DNA from: JAVWIF01 sp036639635
Lineage (GTDB): Bacteria > Bacillota_I > Bacilli_A > Erysipelotrichales > Erysipelotrichaceae
Direction: 5' to 3'
Length of the DNA stretch: 38,881 nt
NCBI GenBank assembly: GCA_036639635.1
Contig: JAVWIF010000014.1
Span: 1 to 38,881, forward strand
In this document: in pieces, positions 16,628 to 24,672 of the stretch
How positions within the stretch are numbered: position 1 is the stretch's first letter
Layout: the number at the start of each line of letters is the position of its first letter
Notes under the pieces: model-generated
The model's input: the letters and a program-made list of their open reading frames with translations, nothing else
Database searches by the model: none
Told to the model about the DNA's origin: nothing
Made by a program: the position numbers and the translations under genes

Positions 16628-17392
16628 ATGAAAATTTTAGCAAGTGATTATGATGGTACATTACGTACAGAAGAGTATGTAAGTAAGAGTGATATTGAGA
16701 GTATTTGTAAGTTTCGTAAAGCGGGGAATTTATTTGGAATCGTAACTGGAAGAAGCATGGAATCAATGCAAATAGAAATTGCTAGAAACAAAATAGAATT
16801 TGACTTTCTCATCACAAATAATGGTGGTGTCATTTATAATAAAGATTTTGAAAAGTTACAGTGTTTGTATATGGACTTTAATAAAGCCTTGGATATCATA
16901 GCTTATATTAAAACGACGCCTTGTGCCTCTTATGTTATCAATGATGGTTTTCATCGTTATAAGTTTAGTATGGATAAACAACAAATAGACCATAAATATG
17001 AAGGTATGCAAGATTATAGTGATCATGAAGAGAGTGTACTCGATCGAGGAAAAATAGCACAACTAGTTATCTCTTTGAATGATGATATGTTAGCAAATGA
17101 AATTAGTACATTTATCAATCGTAATTTTGTCGGAAGTGCACAAGCTTATGTGAATGTAAACTGTGTTGATATCGTTCCTATGGGCGTGAGTAAAGGTGAA
17201 GGTTTACTCTTTATTGAAAATGAAATGAACTTACGACATGATGATATTTATGCAATAGGTGATTCATTTAATGACTTGCCTATGATTGAAGAATTCATTG
17301 GGTTTGCAGTGAGTCATGCAAGAACGTCGATTAAAGAGGCAGCACAACATGTTTATGTAAGTGTTGGCGCTTGTATTGAAGACTTATTATAA
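16628..17392 (+). CDS. HAD-IIB (Cof-type) phosphatase
   Basis: Cytoplasmic sugar-phosphate or nucleotide phosphatase of the Cof subfamily, 254 residues. All four HAD motifs are visible: DYDGT with Asp7 (nucleophile) and Asp9, VTGRS, Lys189 in GVSKGEGL, and GDSFND with Asp212 and Asp216. The segment between the second and third motifs is the C2 cap. GGAGG (16617-16621) precedes ATG 16628. The substrate cannot be predicted. A short terminator separates it from cdaA. Confidence 0.88.
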   Translation: MKILASDYDGTLRTEEYVSKSDIESICKFRKAGNLFGIVTGRSMESMQIEIARNKIEFDFLITNNGGVIYNKDFEKLQCLYMDFNKALDIIAYIKTTPCASYVINDGFHRYKFSMDKQQIDHKYEGMQDYSDHEESVLDRGKIAQLVISLNDDMLANEISTFINRNFVGSAQAYVNVNCVDIVPMGVSKGEGLLFIENEMNLRHDDIYAIGDSFNDLPMIEEFIGFAVSHARTSIKEAAQHVYVSVGACIEDLL

Positions 17393-17415
17393 GAAGGGCG
17401 AATGCTCTTTTTTTT
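17391..17415 (+). terminator. Terminator after the HAD gene
   Basis: Short stem AAGGGC / GCTCTT (17394-17399 with 17404-17409, loop GAAT) followed by Ts. Confidence 0.65.
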
Positions 17416-17457
17416 AGCTATAATCTACATAAATTGTAGGTAGTTAACACAAGTTTA

Positions 17458-17466
17458 TGCTATAAT
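17458..17466 (+). promoter_or_regulatory. Extended -10 promoter of cdaA-cdaR-glmM
   Basis: TGC-TATAAT, 25 bp before the cdaA start; no clear -35. Confidence 0.5.
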
Positions 17467-17491
17467 AAAGACACGCGAGAGGAGTGTTTTT

Positions 17492-18874
17492 ATGTTCAGT
17501 TACTTTACTCTAAACAATTTATGGGCATTGCTTCAACAACTATTAGATATTGTTTGTGTTTGGGCTGTTGTATATTACTGTTTGAAAATCGTAAAAAACA
17601 ATTCAAGAACGATACAAATATTTAAAGGTATTCTATTGATTGTCATCATAAGAGTGGTAGCATTGGCTTTAGGCTTACATACCATTGCCAATCTAGTAAG
17701 CTCTATTATGAGTTGGGGAGTTATTGCCGTTATTATTATTTTTCAACCAGAAATACGAAGTATTTTAGAAAAGATAGGGAAAACAAATGTGTTTTCTCGT
17801 ATCTCAACATTAACCTTAAATGAACGAGAAAACTTGGTAGATGAATTAGTGAAAGCATGTTCCGATATGTCAAAAACAAAAACAGGAGCATTAATTTCGA
17901 TTGAACAAGGACACTCTTTATCTGATTTTATTAAAACAGGAACACCAATGAACTCGGTTGTATCAAGTGAATTGCTTTGTTCCATCTTTCAGTATGGAAC
18001 ACCACTACATGATGGTGCGGTTATTATTCAAGGGGTTAAAATAGCCTGTGCGGCTGCCTACTTTCCACCAACGACAAAAGAATTACCAACAAGCTATGGT
18101 GCACGTCATCGCGCGGCTGTAGGTATTAGTGAAATAACAGATTCAATTACCATTGTTGTGAGTGAAGAAACGGGGAATATATCCATAGCGGAAGGTGGTA
18201 ACTTAAATGTTATTTCGGAAGCTAGTTTACATGAATTCTTATTAAATATAGTTTGTGACCAACAAAGTACAACTAGTGAAAAGAGCGAAAATAATTTAGA
18301 AAAAGAAGCCTATAAAGAAACAATCTCCTCAGATGGTAAAAAACCTGGAGTGTTTGCCCATTACTTTAAAGGAAAGAATAAACGTAGTACGCAAGCAAAT
18401 GAACAAACTGAAAATAAATACACGAAGAAAAAGAAAGAAGTACAAGAGCCAGTAGATAAAATGGAAATAGAAGATCTTACACAAAAACAGGACAAAGGCT
18501 TTGATCAACTGTTCGATAATATAGTAAGTGAAAAAGANNNNNNNNNNNNNNNNNNNNNNNNNNNNNNNNNNNNNNNNNNNNNNNNNNNNNNNNNNNNNNN
18601 NNNNNNNNNNNNNNNNNNNNNNNNNNNNNNNNNNNNNAAAGATAGTGAGCTTGTTCATAAGAGTAATCATAAGAAAGCAAAACCTAAAGGGAAAGAACCT
18701 AAAAAAGAGAAGATAGTTAAAGAAGAAGAACAACATGAAAATGCGCAAACTTCAATGTCAAACATGGCATCTTCTTTATTTGATGATGTAATTGAGCCAG
18801 AAGCCATTGTTTTACATTATGAAAAAGATGATGAAACACCTTCTCATAATAATTCAGAAGGGAGTGATTCCTAA
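17492..18874 (+). CDS. cdaA: Diadenylate cyclase CdaA with long charged C-terminal tail (contains assembly gap)
   Basis: Membrane-bound enzyme that makes c-di-AMP from two ATP. Three N-terminal hydrophobic segments (about residues 10-85) precede the DisA_N cyclase domain, with catalytic DGA at 174-176 and RHR at 205-207, matching CdaA positions. The catalytic part ends near residue 270, the usual full length. About 190 further residues are Lys/Glu-rich and low-complexity, which is unusual. The tail holds 100 N (18538-18637), so its length and even its reading frame through the gap are uncertain, although both sides are open in the same frame as written. The stop overlaps the cdaR start (TAATG). 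It heads the conserved cdaA-cdaR-glmM operon. Confidence 0.9.
   Translation: MFSYFTLNNLWALLQQLLDIVCVWAVVYYCLKIVKNNSRTIQIFKGILLIVIIRVVALALGLHTIANLVSSIMSWGVIAVIIIFQPEIRSILEKIGKTNVFSRISTLTLNERENLVDELVKACSDMSKTKTGALISIEQGHSLSDFIKTGTPMNSVVSSELLCSIFQYGTPLHDGAVIIQGVKIACAAAYFPPTTKELPTSYGARHRAAVGISEITDSITIVVSEETGNISIAEGGNLNVISEASLHEFLLNIVCDQQSTTSEKSENNLEKEAYKETISSDGKKPGVFAHYFKGKNKRSTQANEQTENKYTKKKKEVQEPVDKMEIEDLTQKQDKGFDQLFDNIVSEKXXXXXXXXXXXXXXXXXXXXXXXXXXXXXXXXXXKDSELVHKSNHKKAKPKGKEPKKEKIVKEEEQHENAQTSMSNMASSLFDDVIEPEAIVLHYEKDDETPSHNNSEGSDS
18538..18637. other. Assembly gap of exactly 100 N
   Basis: A run of 100 N inside the Lys/Glu-coding tail of cdaA. The round number suggests a placeholder for unknown length. 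The flanks are A-rich coding sequence, so a tandem repeat may have broken the assembly. Confidence 0.98.
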
Positions 18875-20253
18875 TGGCAAAGAAAAAGAAAAAGACCCAA
18901 CTAAGTTCAGAAGGAAAAACTGAATTAGCTAAGGCAATAGCCGAAAAAGGGCAAACATTTGCGAGAACATATGCGCGTGTAGAAATTTGGTTAAGCAAGT
19001 TTTTTCGATGGATTAGTGGTTGGTTAGATAAACTATTATTCAATCAAAAACATAGTAAAGTGATTGCGTTAATCTTAGCATTTCTGTTTTATGTAACCTT
19101 AAATTCTACAAATTCTAATATTTTTGAAACATCAAAAAGTGCGGAAGTGTTAGGAAACTATAAAGTGAGTAGAATTATATCTGAACAAGCATATGAAGTA
19201 AGCAATTTACCTAGTACTGTGAAAGTGCGTATTATTGGGGATTTAAGTGATATTAAAAGTGTTAAACAACAAAAGAATTTTAGAGTTGTAGCGGATATGA
19301 CAGATTTACAAGAAGGTGTACATGAAGTAAAACTTAGTGTGGAATCAGCTCCTTCAAATGTTGAAGTTGTATTAGAACCATCCAATGCAGTTGTAACAAT
19401 TAAAAAGAAATCAATTCGTAAGTTTAGTGTAGGATATGACTTTGCGAACCGTTCTAAAATTGATAGTATTTATGATTTAAGTGAACCAGAATTACAACAA
19501 GGAGAAGTTTTAGTTAGAGCAAGTGCGGATACACTAGATCGTATTGCTTATGTAAAAGCATTAATTAAAGTAGACGAAAATATTCAAAGTGATTTTGAAA
19601 CAAAAGCAAAAGTGTATGCGTATGATGATAATGGTAATCGGATGGATGTAGATATTTTACCAGATACTTTAAAAGCAACTGTAAAGGTAACCAAACCTTC
19701 TAAAGAGGTACCAGTAAGTATTGTGCCTACAGGAATCATACCAGATAACAAAGCAATTGAGTCTTATAAATTAGATTTTCCAAAGGTTATGATTTATGCC
19801 AATGAAGCAATTCTAAAGAATATTAGCGATATACCAATTAGTATTCCAGCTTCAACGCTTACAAGTGATCGTGACTTCTCGATGCCTATTATTTTACCAA
19901 ATGGGGTAAGTAAGATTTCACAGAACATTGTAAATATTTCTATTAAGTTAGGGAAGATGGAAACAAAGACAATGCAAGCAGTACCTATTTTGTTTGAAAA
20001 TAAAATAGATGGTTTAACATATGATTTTGATTCAGGAGTAGCAAATAATGTTGAAGTAACACTAAAAGGAACAAAGAATGTAATTGAAGAAATTGAAAAA
20101 GAAAGCTTGAAAGTTTATGTCGATGTTAGTAAAATAGATAAAGCTGGTACGTATGAGCAACCGCTGCTTGTTAGTGGTAAGAACAAATTGGCTACGTACG
20201 AGATTAAAGATGGAACGGTAAAGATTAAAGTAAGTGGAAAGTTACAAAAATAG
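18874..20253 (+). CDS. cdaR: CdaR, YbbR-repeat regulator of CdaA
   Basis: Membrane-anchored partner that modulates CdaA activity, 459 residues. After a basic, Lys-rich start (AKKKKKTQ), one membrane span (about 61-76, SKVIALILAFLFYVTL) leads to several tandem YbbR beta domains outside the membrane, recognisable by repeats ending in phrases such as VVTIKKKS and VKIKVSGKL. The ATG overlaps the cdaA stop by one base, suggesting translational coupling, with AAGGGAG upstream. glmM follows by 18 bp. CdaR and GlmM both bind CdaA in well-studied species, which fits this order. Confidence 0.92.
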   Translation: MAKKKKKTQLSSEGKTELAKAIAEKGQTFARTYARVEIWLSKFFRWISGWLDKLLFNQKHSKVIALILAFLFYVTLNSTNSNIFETSKSAEVLGNYKVSRIISEQAYEVSNLPSTVKVRIIGDLSDIKSVKQQKNFRVVADMTDLQEGVHEVKLSVESAPSNVEVVLEPSNAVVTIKKKSIRKFSVGYDFANRSKIDSIYDLSEPELQQGEVLVRASADTLDRIAYVKALIKVDENIQSDFETKAKVYAYDDNGNRMDVDILPDTLKATVKVTKPSKEVPVSIVPTGIIPDNKAIESYKLDFPKVMIYANEAILKNISDIPISIPASTLTSDRDFSMPIILPNGVSKISQNIVNISIKLGKMETKTMQAVPILFENKIDGLTYDFDSGVANNVEVTLKGTKNVIEEIEKESLKVYVDVSKIDKAGTYEQPLLVSGKNKLATYEIKDGTVKIKVSGKLQK

Positions 20254-20271
20254 AAAGGTAAGGTTTAATAT

Positions 20272-21606
20272 ATGGGAAAGTATTTTGGAACAGATGGCGC
20301 TAGAGGGCGTGCAAATGATGGGTTAACGTTAGATATGGCAATTGCTATTGGTCAATATTTAGGTTGGTATTATGGAAAAGAACGTCATGCAAAAATATTG
20401 ATTGGTAAAGATACACGTTTATCTAGTGATATGTTTGAAATGGGACTAGCTGCAGGAGCTACGTCCACTGGAGCTAGTGTTTATGTATTAGGGGTGTGTC
20501 CTACTCCTTCTGTTTCTTACTTGGTTCAAAAAGAACATTTCGATTGTGGTATTATGGTGTCAGCGAGTCATAATCCGTTCTATGATAATGGAATTAAATT
20601 ATTTAATGGAGAGGGTTGTAAAATGAACCCTGCAGTTGAATTAGAAGTTGAAAAATATATTGATAAAGAAATTTCTATTACACTTGCTCATGAAGAAAAA
20701 ATTGGTAGTGTGATTGAATGGGATGAAGGATTAGAACTTTATGAATCTTGGTTAAAATCAATCGTACCAATTAACTTAAATGGAATGCATATTGCTTTAG
20801 ATTTAGCGAATGGTAGTGCTACTAGTTGTGCTGCACAAACGCTAACTGCTTTAGGTGCTACAGTAGAAGTTATTTATTCTTCCCCTAATGGGATTAATAT
20901 TAATAACAAATGTGGCTCTACACATCCAGGAGAGCTTTCTAAGATGATGAGAGAAGGAACTTATGATGTTGGGTTTGCTTTTGATGGAGATGCTGATCGT
21001 TTAATTGCTGTAGATGAAGAAGGAAACTTAATCGATGGTGATTATACGATGTATATTTGTGGTTGTTATATGAAAGATCATAATTTATTAAAAGATAATA
21101 AAGTAGTTACAACGGTTATGAGTAACTTAGGATTATATCATGCATTTAGAGATAAAGGCATTGATTTTGAACAAACTGCTGTTGGTGATAAGTATGTATT
21201 TGAATGTATGAAAAAACATGGTTATACAATAGGTGGAGAACAATCTGGACACGTTATTTTTAATGAACATGCGAATACCGGAGATGGATTGTTAAGTGCT
21301 TTAAAGCTTTTAGAAATTATGGTAAATACTAAAAAATCATTAAAAGAATTAGGCAATGATTTATTTATCTATCCTCAATTATTAATCAATACGCCAGTAA
21401 AAGATAAACATGCAGCACTAGAAAACACTGAATTATTACAGATTGTTGATGAAGTTGCGAAAGAGTTAGGTGATGAAGGAAGAATCTTAGTACGTCCTAG
21501 TGGAACAGAACCATTGGTTCGTGTTATGGTAGAAGCGAAAAGCGATGATTTATGCGAAAAATATGTTCATCATGTTGTAAACTTTATTAAAGAAAAAGGA
21601 CTATAG
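20272..21606 (+). CDS. glmM: Phosphoglucosamine mutase
   Basis: Converts glucosamine-6-phosphate to glucosamine-1-phosphate for UDP-GlcNAc and peptidoglycan synthesis; in several Bacillota it also inhibits CdaA. 444 residues, standard length. It opens with YFGTDGARG; the phosphoserine is Ser99 in VSASHNP, the metal loop is DGDADR (238-243), and the phosphate-binding loop is RPSGTEP (408-414). It is the last gene of the cdaA operon, closed by a strong terminator. Confidence 0.97.
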   Translation: MGKYFGTDGARGRANDGLTLDMAIAIGQYLGWYYGKERHAKILIGKDTRLSSDMFEMGLAAGATSTGASVYVLGVCPTPSVSYLVQKEHFDCGIMVSASHNPFYDNGIKLFNGEGCKMNPAVELEVEKYIDKEISITLAHEEKIGSVIEWDEGLELYESWLKSIVPINLNGMHIALDLANGSATSCAAQTLTALGATVEVIYSSPNGININNKCGSTHPGELSKMMREGTYDVGFAFDGDADRLIAVDEEGNLIDGDYTMYICGCYMKDHNLLKDNKVVTTVMSNLGLYHAFRDKGIDFEQTAVGDKYVFECMKKHGYTIGGEQSGHVIFNEHANTGDGLLSALKLLEIMVNTKKSLKELGNDLFIYPQLLINTPVKDKHAALENTELLQIVDEVAKELGDEGRILVRPSGTEPLVRVMVEAKSDDLCEKYVHHVVNFIKEKGL

Positions 21607-21620
21607 AATATGAAATAGGA

Positions 21621-21660
21621 CGCTCTTATCTAAAAGTAAATTAGATAAGAGCTTTTCTTA
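21621..21660 (+). terminator. Terminator of cdaA-cdaR-glmM
   Basis: A 12-bp perfect stem GCTCTTATCTAA / TTAGATAAGAGC (21622-21633 with 21641-21652) followed by TTTTCTT. Confidence 0.92.
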
Positions 21661-21679
21661 ATACAGAATGAGTAGTTAG

Positions 21680-21774
21680 AACGTGATTATTGTGTGAACA
21701 ACTATGTGAGAAATATCGAAATCACGTTGGAAACTAAAGGAAAAGCAGGTACTTTACGAAATACCTTTTTTTTT
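21680..21774 (+). ncRNA. Structured intergenic segment ending in a terminator (possible leader or small RNA)
   Basis: A 9-bp inverted repeat AACGTGATT / AATCACGTT (21680-21688 with 21720-21728) encloses a smaller TTGT/ACAA pairing. It is followed by a terminator-like hairpin AGGTA-c-TTT / AAA-TACCT (21747-21766) and nine Ts. The unit lies between the glmM terminator and the response regulator. No promoter is obvious for it, so it may be an attenuated leader reached by read-through, or a small RNA. Confidence 0.35.
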
Positions 21775-21815
21775 CACATAATTTAGTATAAAATAGGAGT
21801 AGAGGTGATTGACGT

Positions 21816-22475
21816 ATGAAAAAAGTAATCTGTGTTGTAGAGGATGAAAAAGCTATCAATGATTTAGTTAATCAATATTTGAAAAAAGAAGGATATGAAG
21901 TACGCTCCTATTATACATATGAAGAAGCAAGTGCGCATGTAATGGACGATGATGTACATCTTTGGATTTTAGACATTATGTTAGATGACAAAAGTGGTTT
22001 TGATTTAATTGAAGAAATTCGTTTACAAGGAAGAGATATTCCAGTTATTTTTATGTCTGCACGTGATAAAGAATTTGATCGTATCATTGGGCTAGAAAAA
22101 GGTAGTGATGATTATATTACGAAACCTTTCTCTCCTAAAGAATTGGTGCTACGTGTAAATAATGTTATGAAACGTGTGTATAAAGACGCAAATAATAGGA
22201 TTCAGGTAGATGGCTATGAATTAGATGAAGAACAACGTAAAGTATTTGATCATGGAATAGAAATTGATTTAACGACCAAAGAGTTTGATTTATTAATGTT
22301 ATTCATTAAGAATAAAGGAATGGCGTTTAATCGAGATAAAATATTAACAAGTGTTTGGGAAGAGAACTACTTTGGTAGTGATCGAGTGGTCGATGATACA
22401 ATGCGTCGTTTACGTAAAAAATTACCAAACTTAAATATTCATACAATTTACGGTTATGGATATCGATTAGGTTAA
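21816..22475 (+). CDS. OmpR/PhoB-family response regulator
   Basis: DNA-binding partner of the histidine kinase that follows; 219 residues. The receiver domain (1-~118) has the phosphorylation site Asp53 (WILDIMLDD), the acidic pair near VVEDEK, and Lys103 in TKPFSP. The C-terminal winged helix (about 125-219) has the usual LTTKEFDLL and the VDDTMRRLRKKL recognition region. GAGGTGAT precedes ATG 21816. The kinase gene starts one base after its stop. The stimulus and targets are unknown. Confidence 0.93.
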   Translation: MKKVICVVEDEKAINDLVNQYLKKEGYEVRSYYTYEEASAHVMDDDVHLWILDIMLDDKSGFDLIEEIRLQGRDIPVIFMSARDKEFDRIIGLEKGSDDYITKPFSPKELVLRVNNVMKRVYKDANNRIQVDGYELDEEQRKVFDHGIEIDLTTKEFDLLMLFIKNKGMAFNRDKILTSVWEENYFGSDRVVDDTMRRLRKKLPNLNIHTIYGYGYRLG

Positions 22476-22476
22476 T

Positions 22477-23877
22477 ATGAAACGTTTTAACGAATTTATT
22501 AAACAACTGTCCTTGACGCAACAGTTGTTTGCCCTAATCTTTTTCTTTGTTACTTTCTTTGCTGTATTCTTTTTTGTATATGTAAATGGCAGTGTAAATA
22601 CAGCAATTAAAGATCAGTTATTCAATTCTTTAGATAGTACACAAGAAACATTAATTGGTGCGAATCGTGAGTTGATAGAAAAACAGACAAATATTTGTAC
22701 AAGTGCTTCAGGTATTGATATTTTAACAGTTAAGGTACTTGAAAGTGATGGACAAGCAAAGATTCAAATTAGTCCTGATGATTCCAATGTCATAGGTATT
22801 CAAGAGAATAGTAAAGAGTGGCAACAAATTGCTCATGATGTCGTATTTACTGCGAAAAACAAGAATATCAATACACGCTTTCATGGTGTTGTAAAAGAAG
22901 CGGATGGAAAAAAAGATTCTTACTATAGTGTCCTCAAATTGTCAGATAACTATTTATTACTATCTCGAACATATAGTGATAATATGGATCGTTTAGAAAG
23001 TGTAATTGTAAATAGTGTAGTATATATTACTGTGATTGTAGTTGGCTTTTTCTTTATCATTTTAATGATGTGGGTGATTACGTTAATCCATCCATTAAAT
23101 CAAATTCGTAATTATATTGAACGTGTAAAACTAGGAAAAGATGCGCAGCTTAAAGTAAATCGAAAAGATGAAATAGGAGAGTTGGCAGATGCTTTAATTA
23201 GTATGCGTGAAGAGTTACGTAAACAAGAGAAAACAAAAGAAGAAATGATTCATAATATATCACATGATTTAAAGACTCCAATTGCGACGATTAAGTCTTA
23301 TGGAGAAAGTATAAAAGATGGTATTTATCCTTATGATACCTTAGAGAAGAGTGTCGATGTTATTATTGAAAATGCCGATCGTTTAGAAGAAAAAGTACAT
23401 TCTTTATTATTTATGAATCGAGTGGAATATTTAATTTCACAAGATTGTGAAGGTATTGGCTCAGATATGAAAGAAATTGTTGAAAAGGTTATTCAAAATA
23501 TCAAAGTAATAAAACCAGAAATTCAAATAACAACGGATTTAGAAGAAGTTTATTTTGATGGATTGGCAGAGCCTTGGCGCGTTGTAGTAGAAAATATTAT
23601 TGAAAATGCACTGCGTTATGCTAAAACAACCATTGCCATTCATTTAAGTGAAGAAGATGGCTTAACAATTGCGAATGATGGACCTTGTATGCAAGAAGAC
23701 CGAATCAAAGTATTATTTAAGCCTTATGAAAAAGGACAAGGTGGTAAATTTGGTTTAGGATTATCAATTGTTGCGAAAGTAGTGAGTGCAAATCATTATC
23801 ACGTTTGTGGTGAAAATACTGCAGATGGAGTTATCTTTAGAATCTATAAAGAAGTAGAACAAACGAAAAAGAAATAA
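22477..23877 (+). CDS. Membrane sensor histidine kinase
   Basis: Partner of the response regulator, 466 residues. Two membrane spans (about 17-36 and 180-204) flank an extracytoplasmic sensor region of about 140 residues. HAMP follows (HPLNQIRNYIERV), then HisKA with phospho-acceptor His263 in ISHDLKTP, and the ATPase domain with N box NIIENALRYA, a reduced G1 (ANDGPCM) and G2 GLGLSIVAKVV. Its start codon is one base from the regulator stop, so translation is probably coupled. A terminator follows, so the downstream cell-wall genes are a separate transcript. Confidence 0.93.
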   Translation: MKRFNEFIKQLSLTQQLFALIFFFVTFFAVFFFVYVNGSVNTAIKDQLFNSLDSTQETLIGANRELIEKQTNICTSASGIDILTVKVLESDGQAKIQISPDDSNVIGIQENSKEWQQIAHDVVFTAKNKNINTRFHGVVKEADGKKDSYYSVLKLSDNYLLLSRTYSDNMDRLESVIVNSVVYITVIVVGFFFIILMMWVITLIHPLNQIRNYIERVKLGKDAQLKVNRKDEIGELADALISMREELRKQEKTKEEMIHNISHDLKTPIATIKSYGESIKDGIYPYDTLEKSVDVIIENADRLEEKVHSLLFMNRVEYLISQDCEGIGSDMKEIVEKVIQNIKVIKPEIQITTDLEEVYFDGLAEPWRVVVENIIENALRYAKTTIAIHLSEEDGLTIANDGPCMQEDRIKVLFKPYEKGQGGKFGLGLSIVAKVVSANHYHVCGENTADGVIFRIYKEVEQTKKK

Positions 23878-23902
23878 GAATGATTAAGTTCATTCTTTTT
23901 CT
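23876..23902 (+). terminator. Terminator of the two-component operon
   Basis: Stem AAGAATGA / TCATTCTT (23876-23883 with 23890-23897) followed by Ts. Confidence 0.8.
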
Positions 23903-23964
23903 TCGAAAATTTCAATGGAAAGAAAATGGTGAGGTAATCATATACTCTAAGGAGGAGGGAATAT

Positions 23965-24672
23965 ATGATTACCATACAAAAATGTAACCTAAATGTCGTA
24001 GTGCAAGGCGAGGGAGATGGTATTGTACTATTACATGGTTGGGGTCAAAATCAATATATGATGAAATTTATTCAGGATGCGCTTTGTTCAAAGTACAAAG
24101 TGATCAATATAGATTTACCAGGATTTGGTAAAAGTAGCGAGCCGCCTTGTATATGGAACATCCAAGCCTATGCAGATATGATACATGAAGTGCTTGTTTA
24201 CTATCATGTTGAAAAAGTAAGTATCATTGCACATTCTTTTGGTGCACGTATTGCATTGCGCTATGCGCTTACTTATCGCGTAGATAAAATGATTCTAAGT
24301 GGAGCGGCAGGAATTAAAGCGAAAAGAGGATTATCATATTATACTAGAGTCATGATCTATAAAGGATGTAAGAAATGTCATATCAAAGTAAATATGGGAA
24401 GTGAAGATTATCAAAAAGCAAGCCCTATTATGCGTGGCGTACTCGTGGCAAGTGTTCAAGATGATATTCGCAGTGAATTAAAAAATATACCTTGTGAGGT
24501 GTTGTTGGTGTGGGGAGAATATGATAAACAAACACCTTTATGGATGGGCAAAATAATGGAAAGAGAAATACCAAAAGCGACGTTAATCGTCTTACCAAAA
24601 GAAGACCATTTTGCATATTTTCATTGTAGTTTACAATTTAAAGGAATTGTAGAAGCGTTTTTATATGGATAA
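23965..24672 (+). CDS. Alpha/beta-hydrolase
   Basis: A 235-residue hydrolase with the oxyanion motif LLHGWGQN. The nucleophile Ser91 sits in IAHSFGAR (Ala replaces the usual first Gly), with the acid Asp187 in GEYDKQTP and the base His215 in KEDHF. The substrate is unknown. The gene overlaps the MurF-like gene by 8 bp, and ddl follows, so a link to cell-wall precursors is possible. AAGGAGGAGG precedes ATG 23965. A possible -10, TATACT at 23941-23946, just upstream supports a separate promoter from the two-component genes. Confidence 0.85.
   Translation: MITIQKCNLNVVVQGEGDGIVLLHGWGQNQYMMKFIQDALCSKYKVINIDLPGFGKSSEPPCIWNIQAYADMIHEVLVYYHVEKVSIIAHSFGARIALRYALTYRVDKMILSGAAGIKAKRGLSYYTRVMIYKGCKKCHIKVNMGSEDYQKASPIMRGVLVASVQDDIRSELKNIPCEVLLVWGEYDKQTPLWMGKIMEREIPKATLIVLPKEDHFAYFHCSLQFKGIVEAFLYG

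Noticed and set aside
18329..18748. Minus-strand and alternative-frame open frames across the N run.
   Set aside because: They are open only because N codons are not read as stops; they are antisense to cdaA and lack ribosome binding sites.
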